The notes under the pieces: generated by a model
Database searches by the model: none
What the model was told of the DNA's origin: nothing
Seen by the model: the letters and a program-made list of their open reading frames with translations, nothing else
DNA from: Rhodanobacter sp. Soil772
Lineage (GTDB): Bacteria > Pseudomonadota > Gammaproteobacteria > Xanthomonadales > Rhodanobacteraceae
NCBI RefSeq assembly: GCF_001428385.1
Contig: NZ_LMSK01000001.1
Location: forward strand, 1,016,803-1,080,802
Direction of reading: 5' to 3'
Length of the DNA stretch: 64,000 nt
Program-made: the position numbers and the translations under genes
In this document: piece after piece, positions 28,367-37,674 of the stretch
Numbering within the stretch: the first letter of the stretch is position 1
Layout: each line of letters starts with the position of its first letter

Positions 28367-31300
28367 ATGCGTAGTCGTTGGCGAGGGATCTGCCTGTTTT
28401 TTGTCGTGTGTGTTTTTTACAACGTCTCGGCGCACGCGCAATCGACCCCCGAGGCGGAATACAAGCAACTGATCCGGGTGAATGAAGACATTCAGCCACT
28501 GGGCGAGCACCCATTCGGCGAGAACATCAGTCTTTACGACGGCACCCTATCCTTTACCCAGACGGACATCAGCTTAGCGGGCACTGGCCCGCTGCTGCAG
28601 CTGGTCCGTCGGTTCGATGCTGAGGGTGATCGACCCAGCGGGCCATCGGGCGACCTCGTCTTTGGCGACTGGCACCTTGCGCTTCCCCACCTGGAAACCC
28701 TGACAGCGGGCATTCCTCCATCGGCGAGCGACCCTAACGGCACGCCGATGTGGAACTACAACGCGTATACCAATCTGCCGCAAAAGATCTACGGCTGGCA
28801 GATCGACAACTCCACGGCATCGGGCATCGATCTCAATGCACGGTGCAGCCACTTCGACGTGCCTCCCACGTTCGTCAGGCAACTGGGTGATCCCGCGCTT
28901 TCGCCGTGGGATCCCGAGGACTGGTGGAAGGGCTATCACCTCGTGATCCCTGGCGAATCAGGCCAGGACATGCTTTCCAACGTCGATGCCTCGACGAAAA
29001 GCAGCTATCCGGTGGTCACCAAGAGCCATTGGCGATTCAGCTGCCTTCCGACCACGTCGAATGGCCAACCCGGCGAGGCTTTCCTGGGTCAGGCACCCGA
29101 CGGCACGTTGTATTGGTTCGATGAGTTGGTCTATCGCGGCGCACCGGGTATGACACGTCCACTCTATTACAGCGGGGCGAGCGTGGAGTCGCACTCTTCC
29201 GGCATGGTGGCTTTTGCGAACCGGTCCGTCGAAACGCTCATCAGCGTGTTGTCCGGTTCGACCATGGCGCATGCCGTAACAACTTCCGACGGCATCTCGC
29301 GGAGCTTGGGCCTGTTACTGGTCACCAAGGTCCAGGACCGATTTGGCAACACGCTCAACTACAGCTACGACACCAACGGATATCTCACGGGCATCACGGC
29401 GAGCGATGGTCGCGCGCTCAGCGTGACCTACGTGCCGAATACCCATCTGATCCAGAGCGTGACTTTGCAGCCATTGTCGGGTGCAGCCCGAACCTGGACT
29501 TATGCCTATAGTTCCTGGAGCGACGGCACCTCTCTCAATGCCGTCACCCTGCCCGATGGCACCCAATGGCGTTACAACCTGACGGGCTTCGATGCGGCGA
29601 CCTTGTCTTCTGCCAATAGCTCCAGTTGCATCGCGCTGGCTGTCCCCGGCAACCTCGGTCCGACGACGGGCACGATCACCCACCCCTCGGGGTTGACGGG
29701 AACCTTCACGGTGATGCCGCTCAAGCACGGCCGCTCGTATGTTACGCGAGGATGCGTGGGGATGCAGAACAACGATCCGAGTACAGCGGGCAGCTACGCG
29801 CTGGTTCCCGACGCGTGGTACAGCTTGACGGCCACCCAGCTGACTACATCGGGCGCCGGTATCCCGAGCCAGACCTGGTCCTACAACTACTCGCCCGCCA
29901 ACGACAGTTGGGCCGACTGCACGGGCAGCTGCCCCACGACGATCTGGAGCGATGTCGTGGCGCCGGATGGCAGCACCGTGCGGCATATTTTCAGCAATCG
30001 GTTTGGCATGACCGAGAGCCAGTTGCTGCGAACGGAGTACTACGCCGGAGCCGCGGGCTCGTCGACCTTGCTGCGCTCAGAAGACGACAGTTACGCCCCA
30101 CCAACGACTGCGCCGCTGCCGGCGATTGCGGGCGTCAATCTTCAGAGCCTCCTCAACGCGGACCAGACGACCAAGTACTCGCCGCTCAACCAGCGCGTCA
30201 TCACCCAGGATGGCGACACCTACACCTGGCAGGCGGAGGCGTTCGACCAGTACGCGCAGGTGACCCAGACCAAGCGCTTCAATTCGATCGCCGGGCAAAA
30301 CCCGATCGAGGAGGCCACCACGTATCTCAACGATACCAGCCTGTGGGCACTGGGCCTGCCGCAACAGGTGACCAACCTCGCCACCGGCGAGGTCGAGAGC
30401 CTCAACACCTACAGCACCAGCAACGACACACTGCAGTCGCGCGCGCGCTTCGGCCAGACGCTGATGAACTACACGTTCAACAGCGCCGGCCAGCTGGCGA
30501 GCTTCACCGACAGCAACAGCCACACCACCAGCCTGAGCAACTACAAGCGCGGCATCCCGCAGACGATCGGCTATCCGGACGGCATCAGCGAGACCCTGGT
30601 CGTCGACGACTTCGGCCAGATCAGTGCCATCACCGATCAGGCGGGGCACACCACCAGCTACGGCTACGACAGCGTCGGCCGCATGACCGGCATCACCTAT
30701 CCCGGCGGGGACGAGGAGGCCTGGCTGCCCAAGACCTTCAGCTACGACTTCGTCACCAGCGACGAGCGTGGCGTCCCCGCCAACCACTGGCGCCGCACCA
30801 CGACCACCGGCAGTGCGGTGGGGGTGACTTACTTCGATGCGATGCTGCGCCCGGTGCTGACCGACAGCGACATCGGTGCCAATGTCCAGGTCAGCACACT
30901 GACCACCTACGATGCCAAAGGGCAGAAGACCTTCAGCGCCTATCCGAGTGCGACGGCACTGACCTTCACGCAGACGCCCGCCGCGGCCGGCATCAAAGGC
31001 GTGGCCACTACCTATGACGCGCTGGAGCGGGTGGTTCAGGTCCAGCAGGACTCCGAACTGGGGGTGCTGACCAGCAGCACCGCGTACCTGTCCGGTGCCC
31101 GGCAACAGGTGACCGACCCCAAGGGCAACGTCACCACCACCAGCTACCAGGTGTTCGACTCGCCCAGTGACGACGCACCGATCCAGGTGCAGGCCCCCAC
31201 CGGCATTACTCAGAGCATTGCCCGCGACCTGTACGGCAACCCGCTCTCGATCACCCAGTCCGGTCTGTACAGCACCGAGAGCGACAGCGTCACCAAGACG

Positions 31301-34300
31301 CTGACCTACGACAGCTACCACCGCCTGTGCCGCACCACCGAGCCGGAGAGCGGCAGCGAGGTGATGGCCTACGACGCGGCCAACAACCTGGCGTGGAGTG
31401 CGCAAGGCCTGGCCATTACCGGCACCGGCTGTGGCCAAGAGCAAGTGGCTGCCGGGGCCCAGACCACGCGCACCTACGATGCGATGAACCGGGTGAAGAC
31501 GCTCTTGCCGCCGGCGGGCACGCAGAGCACCACCTACGGCTACGATCCGGTCGGTCGGCTCACCAGCGCCGTATCCGGCATCAGCACGTGGAGCGGCACC
31601 TACAACTTCCGCGGCATGCTCACCGGCGAGAGCCTGCAGTTGACCGGGCAGAATGCCTGGGGCCTCGGCTACGCCCACGACGCCTACGGTAGCCTCACCC
31701 TGATCCATTACCCGGATGGCGAGAACGTCAGCTATGCCCCGGATGCGCTGGGTCGCCCGACCCAAGCAGGCAGCTATGCCACCGGCATCGGCTACTTCCC
31801 GAACGGACAGATCGCGCAGTTTGCCTACGCCAATGGCACCAGCTATGTCGCTGAGCAGAACGCGCGCCAGCTGCTGCGCAATTTCAGCTACGGCGTGAGC
31901 AGCACGATGCAGTTGAGCGAGGATCTGAGCTACGACGCCAACGGCAACATCACCGCGGTGGCCGACCTGACCGGCGGTCCGCGCAACAAGTCGTTCGGCT
32001 ATGACGCTCTGAATCGGTTGGCCAGCGCCAATGCGGCCGGCCTGTGGGGCACCCAAGCCTATACCTACGACGCACTCAACAACCTGCGCACGCTGCAGAC
32101 CGGCAGCCAGGTTTCCACCTACCACTACGACACCACCAACAAGCTGACCAGCATCAGCAGTGGCGCCACCACGCTGACCAGCTACCTCTATGACACCCGC
32201 GGCAACGTCACCGGCAAGAACGCGACCACGCTGGTGTTCGACCAGAAGAACCAGCTGACCCGGATCGCCGGTGGCGGCACGTACGCCTATGACGCGTCGG
32301 GGCGTCGGGTATCGAAGACGGTGGGTGGTGCCACCACCTACTATTTCTACAACCAGGCCGGGCAGCTGATGTACCAATGGGCACCCGGCAGTGCGCTGTC
32401 CACCAGCTTCGTCTACCTCGGCAGCAAGCTGATCGGTGACAACGAGACGATCATCCTGAGCGCGTCGGCCTCGGTGGGCTTCGACGCCAACCCGAACAAC
32501 GGCAGCTACACGGTGAGCTGGGGCGCCGTGCCGGGGGCGACCAGCTACCTGCTGCAGGAAAGCGCCAACGGCGGCGGCTGGACCACGGCGTACAACGGCG
32601 CGGCCACCAGCGCGGTGCTGAGCGGCCGGGCTGGCGGCAGCTACGTCTACCGGGTCGAAGGGTGCATCGGCGCTACCTGCGGCGGCTGGACCACCTCGGC
32701 CACGCTGGGCGTGCGTCCGGCCCTGCCGACGGTCACCGTGCCCACGGGCACCATCAACGGCACCTATACGGTGAGCTGGACGACGCCGGCCAGCGCCACC
32801 GGCTACGACGTGCAGGAGCGGGTGAACGGCGGCGGCTGGACCACGATCGCCAGCAACACCGCAGCGACCGCGATCAGCCGCCCCGGGACCAGCAGCGGCA
32901 GCTACACCTACCAGGTCTCGGCCAACAACGCCTACGGCAGCCGCGGCTGGGCCGCCTCCGGGGCGGTGACGGTGGACACCACCTACGGGGTGGTGCCGAC
33001 GGCGCCGGCCAGCCTGAGCGTGCCGGCCAGCAGCAGCACCGGCAGTGCCACGCTGAGCTGGAGCGCGTCCAGCCTCACCACGAGCTATACCCTCCAGCAG
33101 AGCAGCAACGGCGGCACCAGCTGGAGCGCGGCGTACACCGGCAGCGCCCCCAGTGCGGCCCTGACCGGGCTGGCCGATGGCAGCTACGTCTACCGCGTGC
33201 AAGCCTGCAACACCTACGGCTGCAGTGCCTGGACCGCCGGCAGCGCCACACTGGTGGTGACCCACCCACCGGCGACGGCACCCGGCCTTAGCGTGCCGGC
33301 CAGCAGCGCCAGCGGCAGCTACACGGTGAGCTGGGGCGGCGTGAGCGGAGCGACCAGCTACACCCTGCAAGAGCAGGTCAACGGCGGCGCCTGGACCACG
33401 GTGCAGGCCAACAGCCTGACCAGTTGGAGTACCAGCGGCCACGGCAATGGCACCTACGGCTACCGAGTACAGGCCTGCAACGTGGGCGGTTGCGGGCCGT
33501 GGAGCACCACCGGCAGCACCACGGTGCTGCTGCCGCCGGCTGCGCCGGCCAGCATCAGCGTGCCGGCCACCAGCAGCGGCAGCATCGCGGTGAGCTGGGT
33601 GGCCAGCGCCACGGCGACCAGCTATACGCTGCAGCAGCGTCTCGGAACGGGCAGCTGGGGCACTGTCTACACCGGCGCGGCCACCAACAGCACACGCACG
33701 GTCACCACCAGCGGCAGCTACACCTACCAGGTGCAGGCGTGCAACGCGGGCGGCTGCAGTGCATACAAGGCCAGCAGCACAGTGGCGGTGACGATTCCGC
33801 CGGCCAGCGCGCCGAGCCTGAGCGTGCCGTCGAGCAGCAGCAACGGCAGCTACACGGTGAGCTGGGGCGCGGTCACCGCGGCGACCAGCTACACCCTGCA
33901 GGAGCAGGTCAACGGCGGCGCCTGGGCCACGGTGCAGGCCAACGGTAATACGAGCTGGAGCATCAGCGGCAAGAGCAACGGCACCTACGGCTACCATGCG
34001 CAGGCGTGCAATGCGGGCGGCTGCGGGCCATGGAGTGGCGTCGGCAGCGTCAGTGTCGCCCTCGTGCCGGCACCACCCGCCAATCCAACTGTCACCGATA
34101 CTGTCGCGGGCAAGATCGAGACGTATGGCGGTAGCTGGAGCGCAGTCAGCAATGCAACACGTTATGAAGTGTTGCGCGTGCAGACGTCGTCAACCATCTA
34201 CAGCGGAACAGGCTTGTCCACTCCATTGGAAAGTGGCTCTGTTGGTTTCGAGCCGCAATACAGCTACAACCTCAGGGCCTGTAACGACGCAGGGTGTTCG

Positions 34301-34321
34301 GCGTGGGAGCGCTTGTTTTGA
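28367..34321 (+). CDS. Secreted RHS-repeat protein with seven C-terminal fibronectin-III-like modules, lacking RHS core
   Basis: This 1984-residue protein starts with a signal peptide (MRSRWRGICLFFVVCVFYNV, cleavage near AHAQ); the ATG at 28367 has AAGGGGAAGGAA before it. An RHS N-terminal region (EHPFGENISLYDGTLSFTQTD) follows. From about residue 320 to 1356 come many YD/RHS repeats such as YSYDTNGYLTGITASDGR, YGYDSVGRMTGITYPGG and YAYDASGRRVSKTVGG. RHS repeats form a large hollow beta shell around a toxin. The repeats stop at YLGSKLIGDNE (1350-1360), the strand that normally leads into the RHS-associated core. Instead, seven fibronectin-III-like units of 85-90 residues run to the end (about 1362-1984). 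The missing core is encoded by the next gene. No T6SS or VgrG gene is nearby, so Sec export is implied. Confidence 0.9.
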   Translation: MRSRWRGICLFFVVCVFYNVSAHAQSTPEAEYKQLIRVNEDIQPLGEHPFGENISLYDGTLSFTQTDISLAGTGPLLQLVRRFDAEGDRPSGPSGDLVFGDWHLALPHLETLTAGIPPSASDPNGTPMWNYNAYTNLPQKIYGWQIDNSTASGIDLNARCSHFDVPPTFVRQLGDPALSPWDPEDWWKGYHLVIPGESGQDMLSNVDASTKSSYPVVTKSHWRFSCLPTTSNGQPGEAFLGQAPDGTLYWFDELVYRGAPGMTRPLYYSGASVESHSSGMVAFANRSVETLISVLSGSTMAHAVTTSDGISRSLGLLLVTKVQDRFGNTLNYSYDTNGYLTGITASDGRALSVTYVPNTHLIQSVTLQPLSGAARTWTYAYSSWSDGTSLNAVTLPDGTQWRYNLTGFDAATLSSANSSSCIALAVPGNLGPTTGTITHPSGLTGTFTVMPLKHGRSYVTRGCVGMQNNDPSTAGSYALVPDAWYSLTATQLTTSGAGIPSQTWSYNYSPANDSWADCTGSCPTTIWSDVVAPDGSTVRHIFSNRFGMTESQLLRTEYYAGAAGSSTLLRSEDDSYAPPTTAPLPAIAGVNLQSLLNADQTTKYSPLNQRVITQDGDTYTWQAEAFDQYAQVTQTKRFNSIAGQNPIEEATTYLNDTSLWALGLPQQVTNLATGEVESLNTYSTSNDTLQSRARFGQTLMNYTFNSAGQLASFTDSNSHTTSLSNYKRGIPQTIGYPDGISETLVVDDFGQISAITDQAGHTTSYGYDSVGRMTGITYPGGDEEAWLPKTFSYDFVTSDERGVPANHWRRTTTTGSAVGVTYFDAMLRPVLTDSDIGANVQVSTLTTYDAKGQKTFSAYPSATALTFTQTPAAAGIKGVATTYDALERVVQVQQDSELGVLTSSTAYLSGARQQVTDPKGNVTTTSYQVFDSPSDDAPIQVQAPTGITQSIARDLYGNPLSITQSGLYSTESDSVTKTLTYDSYHRLCRTTEPESGSEVMAYDAANNLAWSAQGLAITGTGCGQEQVAAGAQTTRTYDAMNRVKTLLPPAGTQSTTYGYDPVGRLTSAVSGISTWSGTYNFRGMLTGESLQLTGQNAWGLGYAHDAYGSLTLIHYPDGENVSYAPDALGRPTQAGSYATGIGYFPNGQIAQFAYANGTSYVAEQNARQLLRNFSYGVSSTMQLSEDLSYDANGNITAVADLTGGPRNKSFGYDALNRLASANAAGLWGTQAYTYDALNNLRTLQTGSQVSTYHYDTTNKLTSISSGATTLTSYLYDTRGNVTGKNATTLVFDQKNQLTRIAGGGTYAYDASGRRVSKTVGGATTYYFYNQAGQLMYQWAPGSALSTSFVYLGSKLIGDNETIILSASASVGFDANPNNGSYTVSWGAVPGATSYLLQESANGGGWTTAYNGAATSAVLSGRAGGSYVYRVEGCIGATCGGWTTSATLGVRPALPTVTVPTGTINGTYTVSWTTPASATGYDVQERVNGGGWTTIASNTAATAISRPGTSSGSYTYQVSANNAYGSRGWAASGAVTVDTTYGVVPTAPASLSVPASSSTGSATLSWSASSLTTSYTLQQSSNGGTSWSAAYTGSAPSAALTGLADGSYVYRVQACNTYGCSAWTAGSATLVVTHPPATAPGLSVPASSASGSYTVSWGGVSGATSYTLQEQVNGGAWTTVQANSLTSWSTSGHGNGTYGYRVQACNVGGCGPWSTTGSTTVLLPPAAPASISVPATSSGSIAVSWVASATATSYTLQQRLGTGSWGTVYTGAATNSTRTVTTSGSYTYQVQACNAGGCSAYKASSTVAVTIPPASAPSLSVPSSSSNGSYTVSWGAVTAATSYTLQEQVNGGAWATVQANGNTSWSISGKSNGTYGYHAQACNAGGCGPWSGVGSVSVALVPAPPANPTVTDTVAGKIETYGGSWSAVSNATRYEVLRVQTSSTIYSGTGLSTPLESGSVGFEPQYSYNLRACNDAGCSAWERLF
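33290..33505 (+). repeat. Duplicated FN3 module DNA, copy A
   Basis: These 216 bases encode most of FN3-like unit 4 and are nearly identical in long stretches to 33821-34036 (unit 6), including a shared run encoding SYTLQEQVNGGAW. The two copies are 531 bases apart with exactly equal length, which points to a recent two-module duplication. Confidence 0.7.
33821..34036 (+). repeat. Duplicated FN3 module DNA, copy B
   Basis: Second copy of the 216-base block at 33290-33505, encoding FN3-like unit 6. Differences cluster in the loop after VQAN and at the start of the unit. Confidence 0.7.
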
Positions 34322-34511
34322 AGCCGGCACCGCATCCCGTGACACGGGCGCCACAGTGGTTCAGTAGGCTTGCCTCCAGAAATGAGTCGTCAGGCGGCAG
34401 GTTGCTCCCCTGGTTCTGGCTATGCAGGCGAGAGTGCCGGCGAGCACCAGGGGAGCATGCCCTTTACACGCGTGGCGCCATGCGGCAACCATCGATCAGG
34501 GATCGTCGATC

Positions 34512-35420
34512 ATGAACCTCATGAAGTATGCCGTCGTGTTGCTGCTCGCCTGTGTAACGACCGTCGCGCGGGCTGGCACGCACCATTACTACTACACCGA
34601 CCCGCAGGGCACGGTGCTGGCTAAGGCTGACGCCAGCGGCGCCATCGTCGCCACGTACGACTACGCGCCGTACGGCATGGCAGTGGCGAGCATGAGTCCG
34701 GCGCCGAATGGGCCGGGGTATACCGGGCACGTGAACGATCCGGATACCGGGTTGGTGTATATGCAGGCGCGGTATTACGACCCTGCGGTGGGGCGGTTTT
34801 TGAGTTCAGATCCGGTAAAACCGACGCCAGGAAATGCATTCAACTTTAATCCATACACATATGCAAACAATAACCCAATTATAAATTTTGATCCATCGGG
34901 CCGTGAGACATGTGACATAGAGTGCAAAAGACAGCGACAAGAACAAGACCGGCGTAGACGTAATGCCCCATACACTGGAGGAGGAATACTGGTAGGAAGG
35001 GCTACGGCGACCGGGCGTGCAACAGACGCAATAGGCTCTGCTCTGTTTGGCACCCGTTTCAATCTAATAAAACGTCCAGAGAACCCAACAAAAATACCTG
35101 ACAAATTGGCGCATGAATTGTTCATGACTGGTGCGGCAGGCGAAATAGTGGCTCTCGCTCCCTACGCAGGGCTTGTCGGTGGGTCTGTTGCTCCAGTTGC
35201 CGTAGATGCGGGAGGCGTGGTCGCTGGGGTAACGGGTGACGTGATGCTACGCTATGGAGGGCGAGCAGCTATGATTGGATGTCTATCTGTTTCCTGCCAT
35301 GGGGAAGATTTACCTGATCAATATGTCGCAGATCGCAAGATACTTCAGGAAATGTATGAAGAAGCAAAAATTGTTGGCTACCAAGCCTTTAAACAGGTGT
35401 TTCAAGACGGTAAAAATTGA
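34512..35420 (+). CDS. Separately secreted RHS-associated core with variable C-terminal (toxin-like) domain
   Basis: This 302-residue protein begins with its own signal peptide (MNLMKYAVVLLLACVTTVAR, cleavage near ARAG). At once it enters the RHS core: HHYYYTDPQGTVLAKADASG, then YDYAPYG, GYTGHVNDPDTGLVYMQARY, YDPAVGRFLSSDP and the end mark NPIINFDPSG (121-130). This is exactly the part missing from the upstream RHS protein. After residue 130 the sequence is variable: a Cys/Arg-rich segment (CDIECKRQRQEQDRRRR) and a hydrophobic Gly/Ala-rich stretch (about 205-245). I match it to no known toxin. DNA composition drops sharply in GC from about 34810, as in exchangeable RHS toxin tips. The start codon 4 or 1 (Met4) cannot be separated. 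Confidence 0.85.
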   Translation: MNLMKYAVVLLLACVTTVARAGTHHYYYTDPQGTVLAKADASGAIVATYDYAPYGMAVASMSPAPNGPGYTGHVNDPDTGLVYMQARYYDPAVGRFLSSDPVKPTPGNAFNFNPYTYANNNPIINFDPSGRETCDIECKRQRQEQDRRRRNAPYTGGGILVGRATATGRATDAIGSALFGTRFNLIKRPENPTKIPDKLAHELFMTGAAGEIVALAPYAGLVGGSVAPVAVDAGGVVAGVTGDVMLRYGGRAAMIGCLSVSCHGEDLPDQYVADRKILQEMYEEAKIVGYQAFKQVFQDGKN

Positions 35421-35425
35421 AGAAT

Positions 35426-36004
35426 ATGGAAAGAGAATCTCTTAGAGAACTTAAGAAAGAAGCGGATGCTGCGTTCAATAATAGGGATTTTGAACAAGCA
35501 TTTACTTTGTCGGAACGGCTAGCCAAAGAAAATATACCTTCGGCCATATTCACTTGTGGTCTAATCATGGAGAAGGGCTGGCTGCATGGCAATAAAGATT
35601 TTGACCGTGCCTTATATTTTTATCGCGACTTAGTACTAAAATTTAACGACGAAGAAGGTTATCTTGGTTGCGTTCGAATTTTTTTAGCTAGACGCGATCT
35701 ATCAAACCGGGATAAGGCGATTGAATACTGCCTTGGGGCAACCAAGGGGCGCTTGAAGCATCTCGCATTTCTTCTTCTTGGAAATGTTTATGAAGAATTA
35801 TATATTCCGCCTGAATATAAATTAGCAAGAAGCGCGTATCTGAAGTCGTTTTTTTCAGGTTCTGCTTGGGGTTTGCGTAAACATGCAATGTCGATGATGA
35901 AATCAAACAACATTATTGGCGGAGTTTTTATGCATATCATTGCAACCGTAGTGTCGCCTTTATTTGCAATCTTCGGTGGTTTAAGAACTACACGAAAGGG
36001 ATGA
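35426..36004 (+). CDS. Putative immunity protein with TPR/Sel1-like repeats and C-terminal membrane helix
   Basis: This 192-residue protein is encoded in DNA much richer in A and T than the neighbourhood and starts 5 bases after the stop of the RHS core/toxin gene. Helical hairpins such as DFDRALYFYRDLVLKFN and EYKLARSAYLKSFFSGSAW resemble Sel1/TPR repeats. Residues about 165-185 (GGVFMHIIATVVSPLFAIFG) form a hydrophobic helix. Position, composition and small size are those of an RHS immunity gene; the role is inferred. A TTG (35417) overlapping the previous stop is an alternative start. Nothing similar is duplicated in the window. Confidence 0.72.
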   Translation: MERESLRELKKEADAAFNNRDFEQAFTLSERLAKENIPSAIFTCGLIMEKGWLHGNKDFDRALYFYRDLVLKFNDEEGYLGCVRIFLARRDLSNRDKAIEYCLGATKGRLKHLAFLLLGNVYEELYIPPEYKLARSAYLKSFFSGSAWGLRKHAMSMMKSNNIIGGVFMHIIATVVSPLFAIFGGLRTTRKG

Positions 36005-36412
36005 TCGCGAAAAAGGGAGGCGCCATTTTGCCGCCTGCATCAACAGGCACGTACTTGCTCTTCCCCGGCGCTACCGAAGCGAAAAGGCCTGTCCTACCGC
36101 TCAGCAGCCGCCATTGTGTTTCGTGTGGCGCCAAGATTGCGCTAGTCGTCTTCTAATTGGGGCCGCATCGCAGCCCCGCTGTTGCCGAACACTCATCGCT
36201 CATCGTGGAATCTGCAGAAAAGGTGTCAGAAAAGGTGTCAGGGACAATTTCTGGGCGCTTGCATAGGTGTTGCCGAGATAGCTATGCGGGCCCGAGGGGT
36301 GCTCGCCTTCAGTGAACAACTGGCATTGCCGGCAGGCAGCCCAGTTGAACCCGCCACCCACTCTGCCTTTCACGGAACCGATGAATCGGCGACACGACTT
36401 GGGCGATTCCAT
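36005..36412. other. 408-base region without a convincing gene
   Basis: Composition returns to high GC. Open frames here (36182-36517 plus, 36200-36412 minus) have no ribosome site or recognisable product. The region holds a weak hairpin (GGGGC-N9-GCCCC near 36162-36180) and a 12-bp tandem repeat. It may be the downstream border of the exchangeable RHS tip. Confidence 0.55.
36216..36239 (+). repeat. Tandem 12-bp repeat
   Basis: AGAAAAGGTGTC occurs twice in direct succession and is followed by AGGGACAATT. It resembles fragments often left beside small transposons or REP-type elements, but no transposase is present. Confidence 0.5.
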
Positions 36413-37663
36413 TCACTCTGTGCGAATCGCGACCACGGGCGGCACTTTGGCGGCATAGCGTGCCGGTCCCCATACGGCCAGCTGACCGAGCAGCCACAAC
36501 AGCAGCGCACCCAGTAGTGGCACGTAAAGCGGCATGCGCGGCAATTCATAGACATGCATCAGGCCGAGATTCGCAAAGAACGCGAGCAACGCTCCGAGTA
36601 CGATGCCGCCGCTGACGATCAGGAAATTCTCGGTATGGAAGTAGCGCAGGATATCGCCGGTGGTTGCGCCGAGCGAACGGCGGATACCGATCTGTTTGCG
36701 TCGCTGGCTGACCCAGAAACTGCTCAACCCGACAATGCCGCCTGCCGTAGCCAACAGCAGCAATCCACAGACGATGCTCAGCAGTGTCGCCACGCTGTGA
36801 TCGGCTGCGTAAGCGCGCTCACGTACCTGGGCCATGGTAACGACGCCTTCTTTCGGATCGATGATGCGTACGCCGCCGCGTTCTTGCAGCGCTTTCAGTG
36901 CGGCACTGATCACCGGCTTCATCGCGGTGGAGTCAGTACGCACCAGATACACAACACCCGCTGGATCGAGATAATGCGTCGGGACCAGCACGGTATAGCC
37001 ATCTAACTGCCCCCCATTTCTGAATGGCCCCTGCAGGCTGGCGAGGATACCGATGATGGCGGCAGGCCCATCCGGCAGGTATACCGTCTTGCCCAGGGCC
37101 GAACCATCGGGAAACAGCTTGTCGGCAAGACTGCGGGTGACGATGATGCCTGAAGGAGACATCTTGTCGTTGGGGCCGATGGCGGTAATTTCATCGGGAC
37201 GAAAATTGCGCCCAGCGACTAGCGATATGCCCAGCGTATCGATCGCATGCTCGTCGGAAGCAAAGAACGTGACCAGTTGCCCGCTTGTCTTCTGGTCCGG
37301 TTTGAGCTTCAGTCTCAGGATGATGTCATCTTTGAATCCTCCCAGTGGAAACCCCTGGCTGGAAAACGCGTCACGCACGCCCGCGACATGACGCAAGGCG
37401 TCCAGGTCGGCGCGAATATTCGCATTCATCTGGGTTGCATTCTGACCCAGCTTCCACACGTTGCGGATAACGAAGAGATGGGCTTCGTCCGTGCTGGTAG
37501 GGCGAGACAGATGGACGATGCGCGTGGCCACGATAAACAGTGCGTTGGATGCCACCGCCAGCGTCAGCGCTACCTGCAGCACGATGAGCGCGGTGGCCAC
37601 CTTGTGTCGCCCCAGAGCTGCAAGGATCGGGCGCAGCTGCACGAATGTCCTGGTGAGTGCCAT
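36413..37663 (-). CDS. ABC transporter permease, MacB/FtsX type
   Basis: This 416-residue protein has the MacB_PCD/FtsX layout: an N-terminal transmembrane helix (KVATALIVLQVALTLAVASN), a periplasmic domain of about 220 residues, and three C-terminal helices. The cytoplasmic loop SQRRKQIGIRRSLGATTGDI is the usual ATPase-contact segment. The ATG at 37663 has GAGG 7 bases upstream. It follows the second permease gene by 11 bases and is probably co-transcribed with it. Such pairs often export peptides or lipophilic compounds, or act as mechanotransmission units. No ATP-binding subunit gene is adjacent. Confidence 0.85.
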   Translation of the reverse strand: MALTRTFVQLRPILAALGRHKVATALIVLQVALTLAVASNALFIVATRIVHLSRPTSTDEAHLFVIRNVWKLGQNATQMNANIRADLDALRHVAGVRDAFSSQGFPLGGFKDDIILRLKLKPDQKTSGQLVTFFASDEHAIDTLGISLVAGRNFRPDEITAIGPNDKMSPSGIIVTRSLADKLFPDGSALGKTVYLPDGPAAIIGILASLQGPFRNGGQLDGYTVLVPTHYLDPAGVVYLVRTDSTAMKPVISAALKALQERGGVRIIDPKEGVVTMAQVRERAYAADHSVATLLSIVCGLLLLATAGGIVGLSSFWVSQRRKQIGIRRSLGATTGDILRYFHTENFLIVSGGIVLGALLAFFANLGLMHVYELPRMPLYVPLLGALLLWLLGQLAVWGPARYAAKVPPVVAIRTE

Positions 37664-37674
37664 GACGGGAAACC

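Noticed and set aside
30077-33997. A 1306-codon open frame on the minus strand inside the RHS gene
   Set aside because: It is antisense to a clear RHS coding sequence, is Gly/Ala/Arg/Val-rich without domains, and arises from GC-rich third positions and the repetitive FN3 region.
32450-34320. Possible CRISPR or minisatellite array
   Set aside because: The periodicity is that of about 260-base FN3-encoding modules in frame, not short repeats with unique spacers.
36216-36250. An insertion sequence at the tandem repeat
   Set aside because: No transposase frame, terminal inverted repeats or target duplication could be found nearby.
36182-36517. Short frames on both strands in the gap after the immunity gene
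   Set aside because: They overlap the permease gene end or carry no start signal; no domain is visible.
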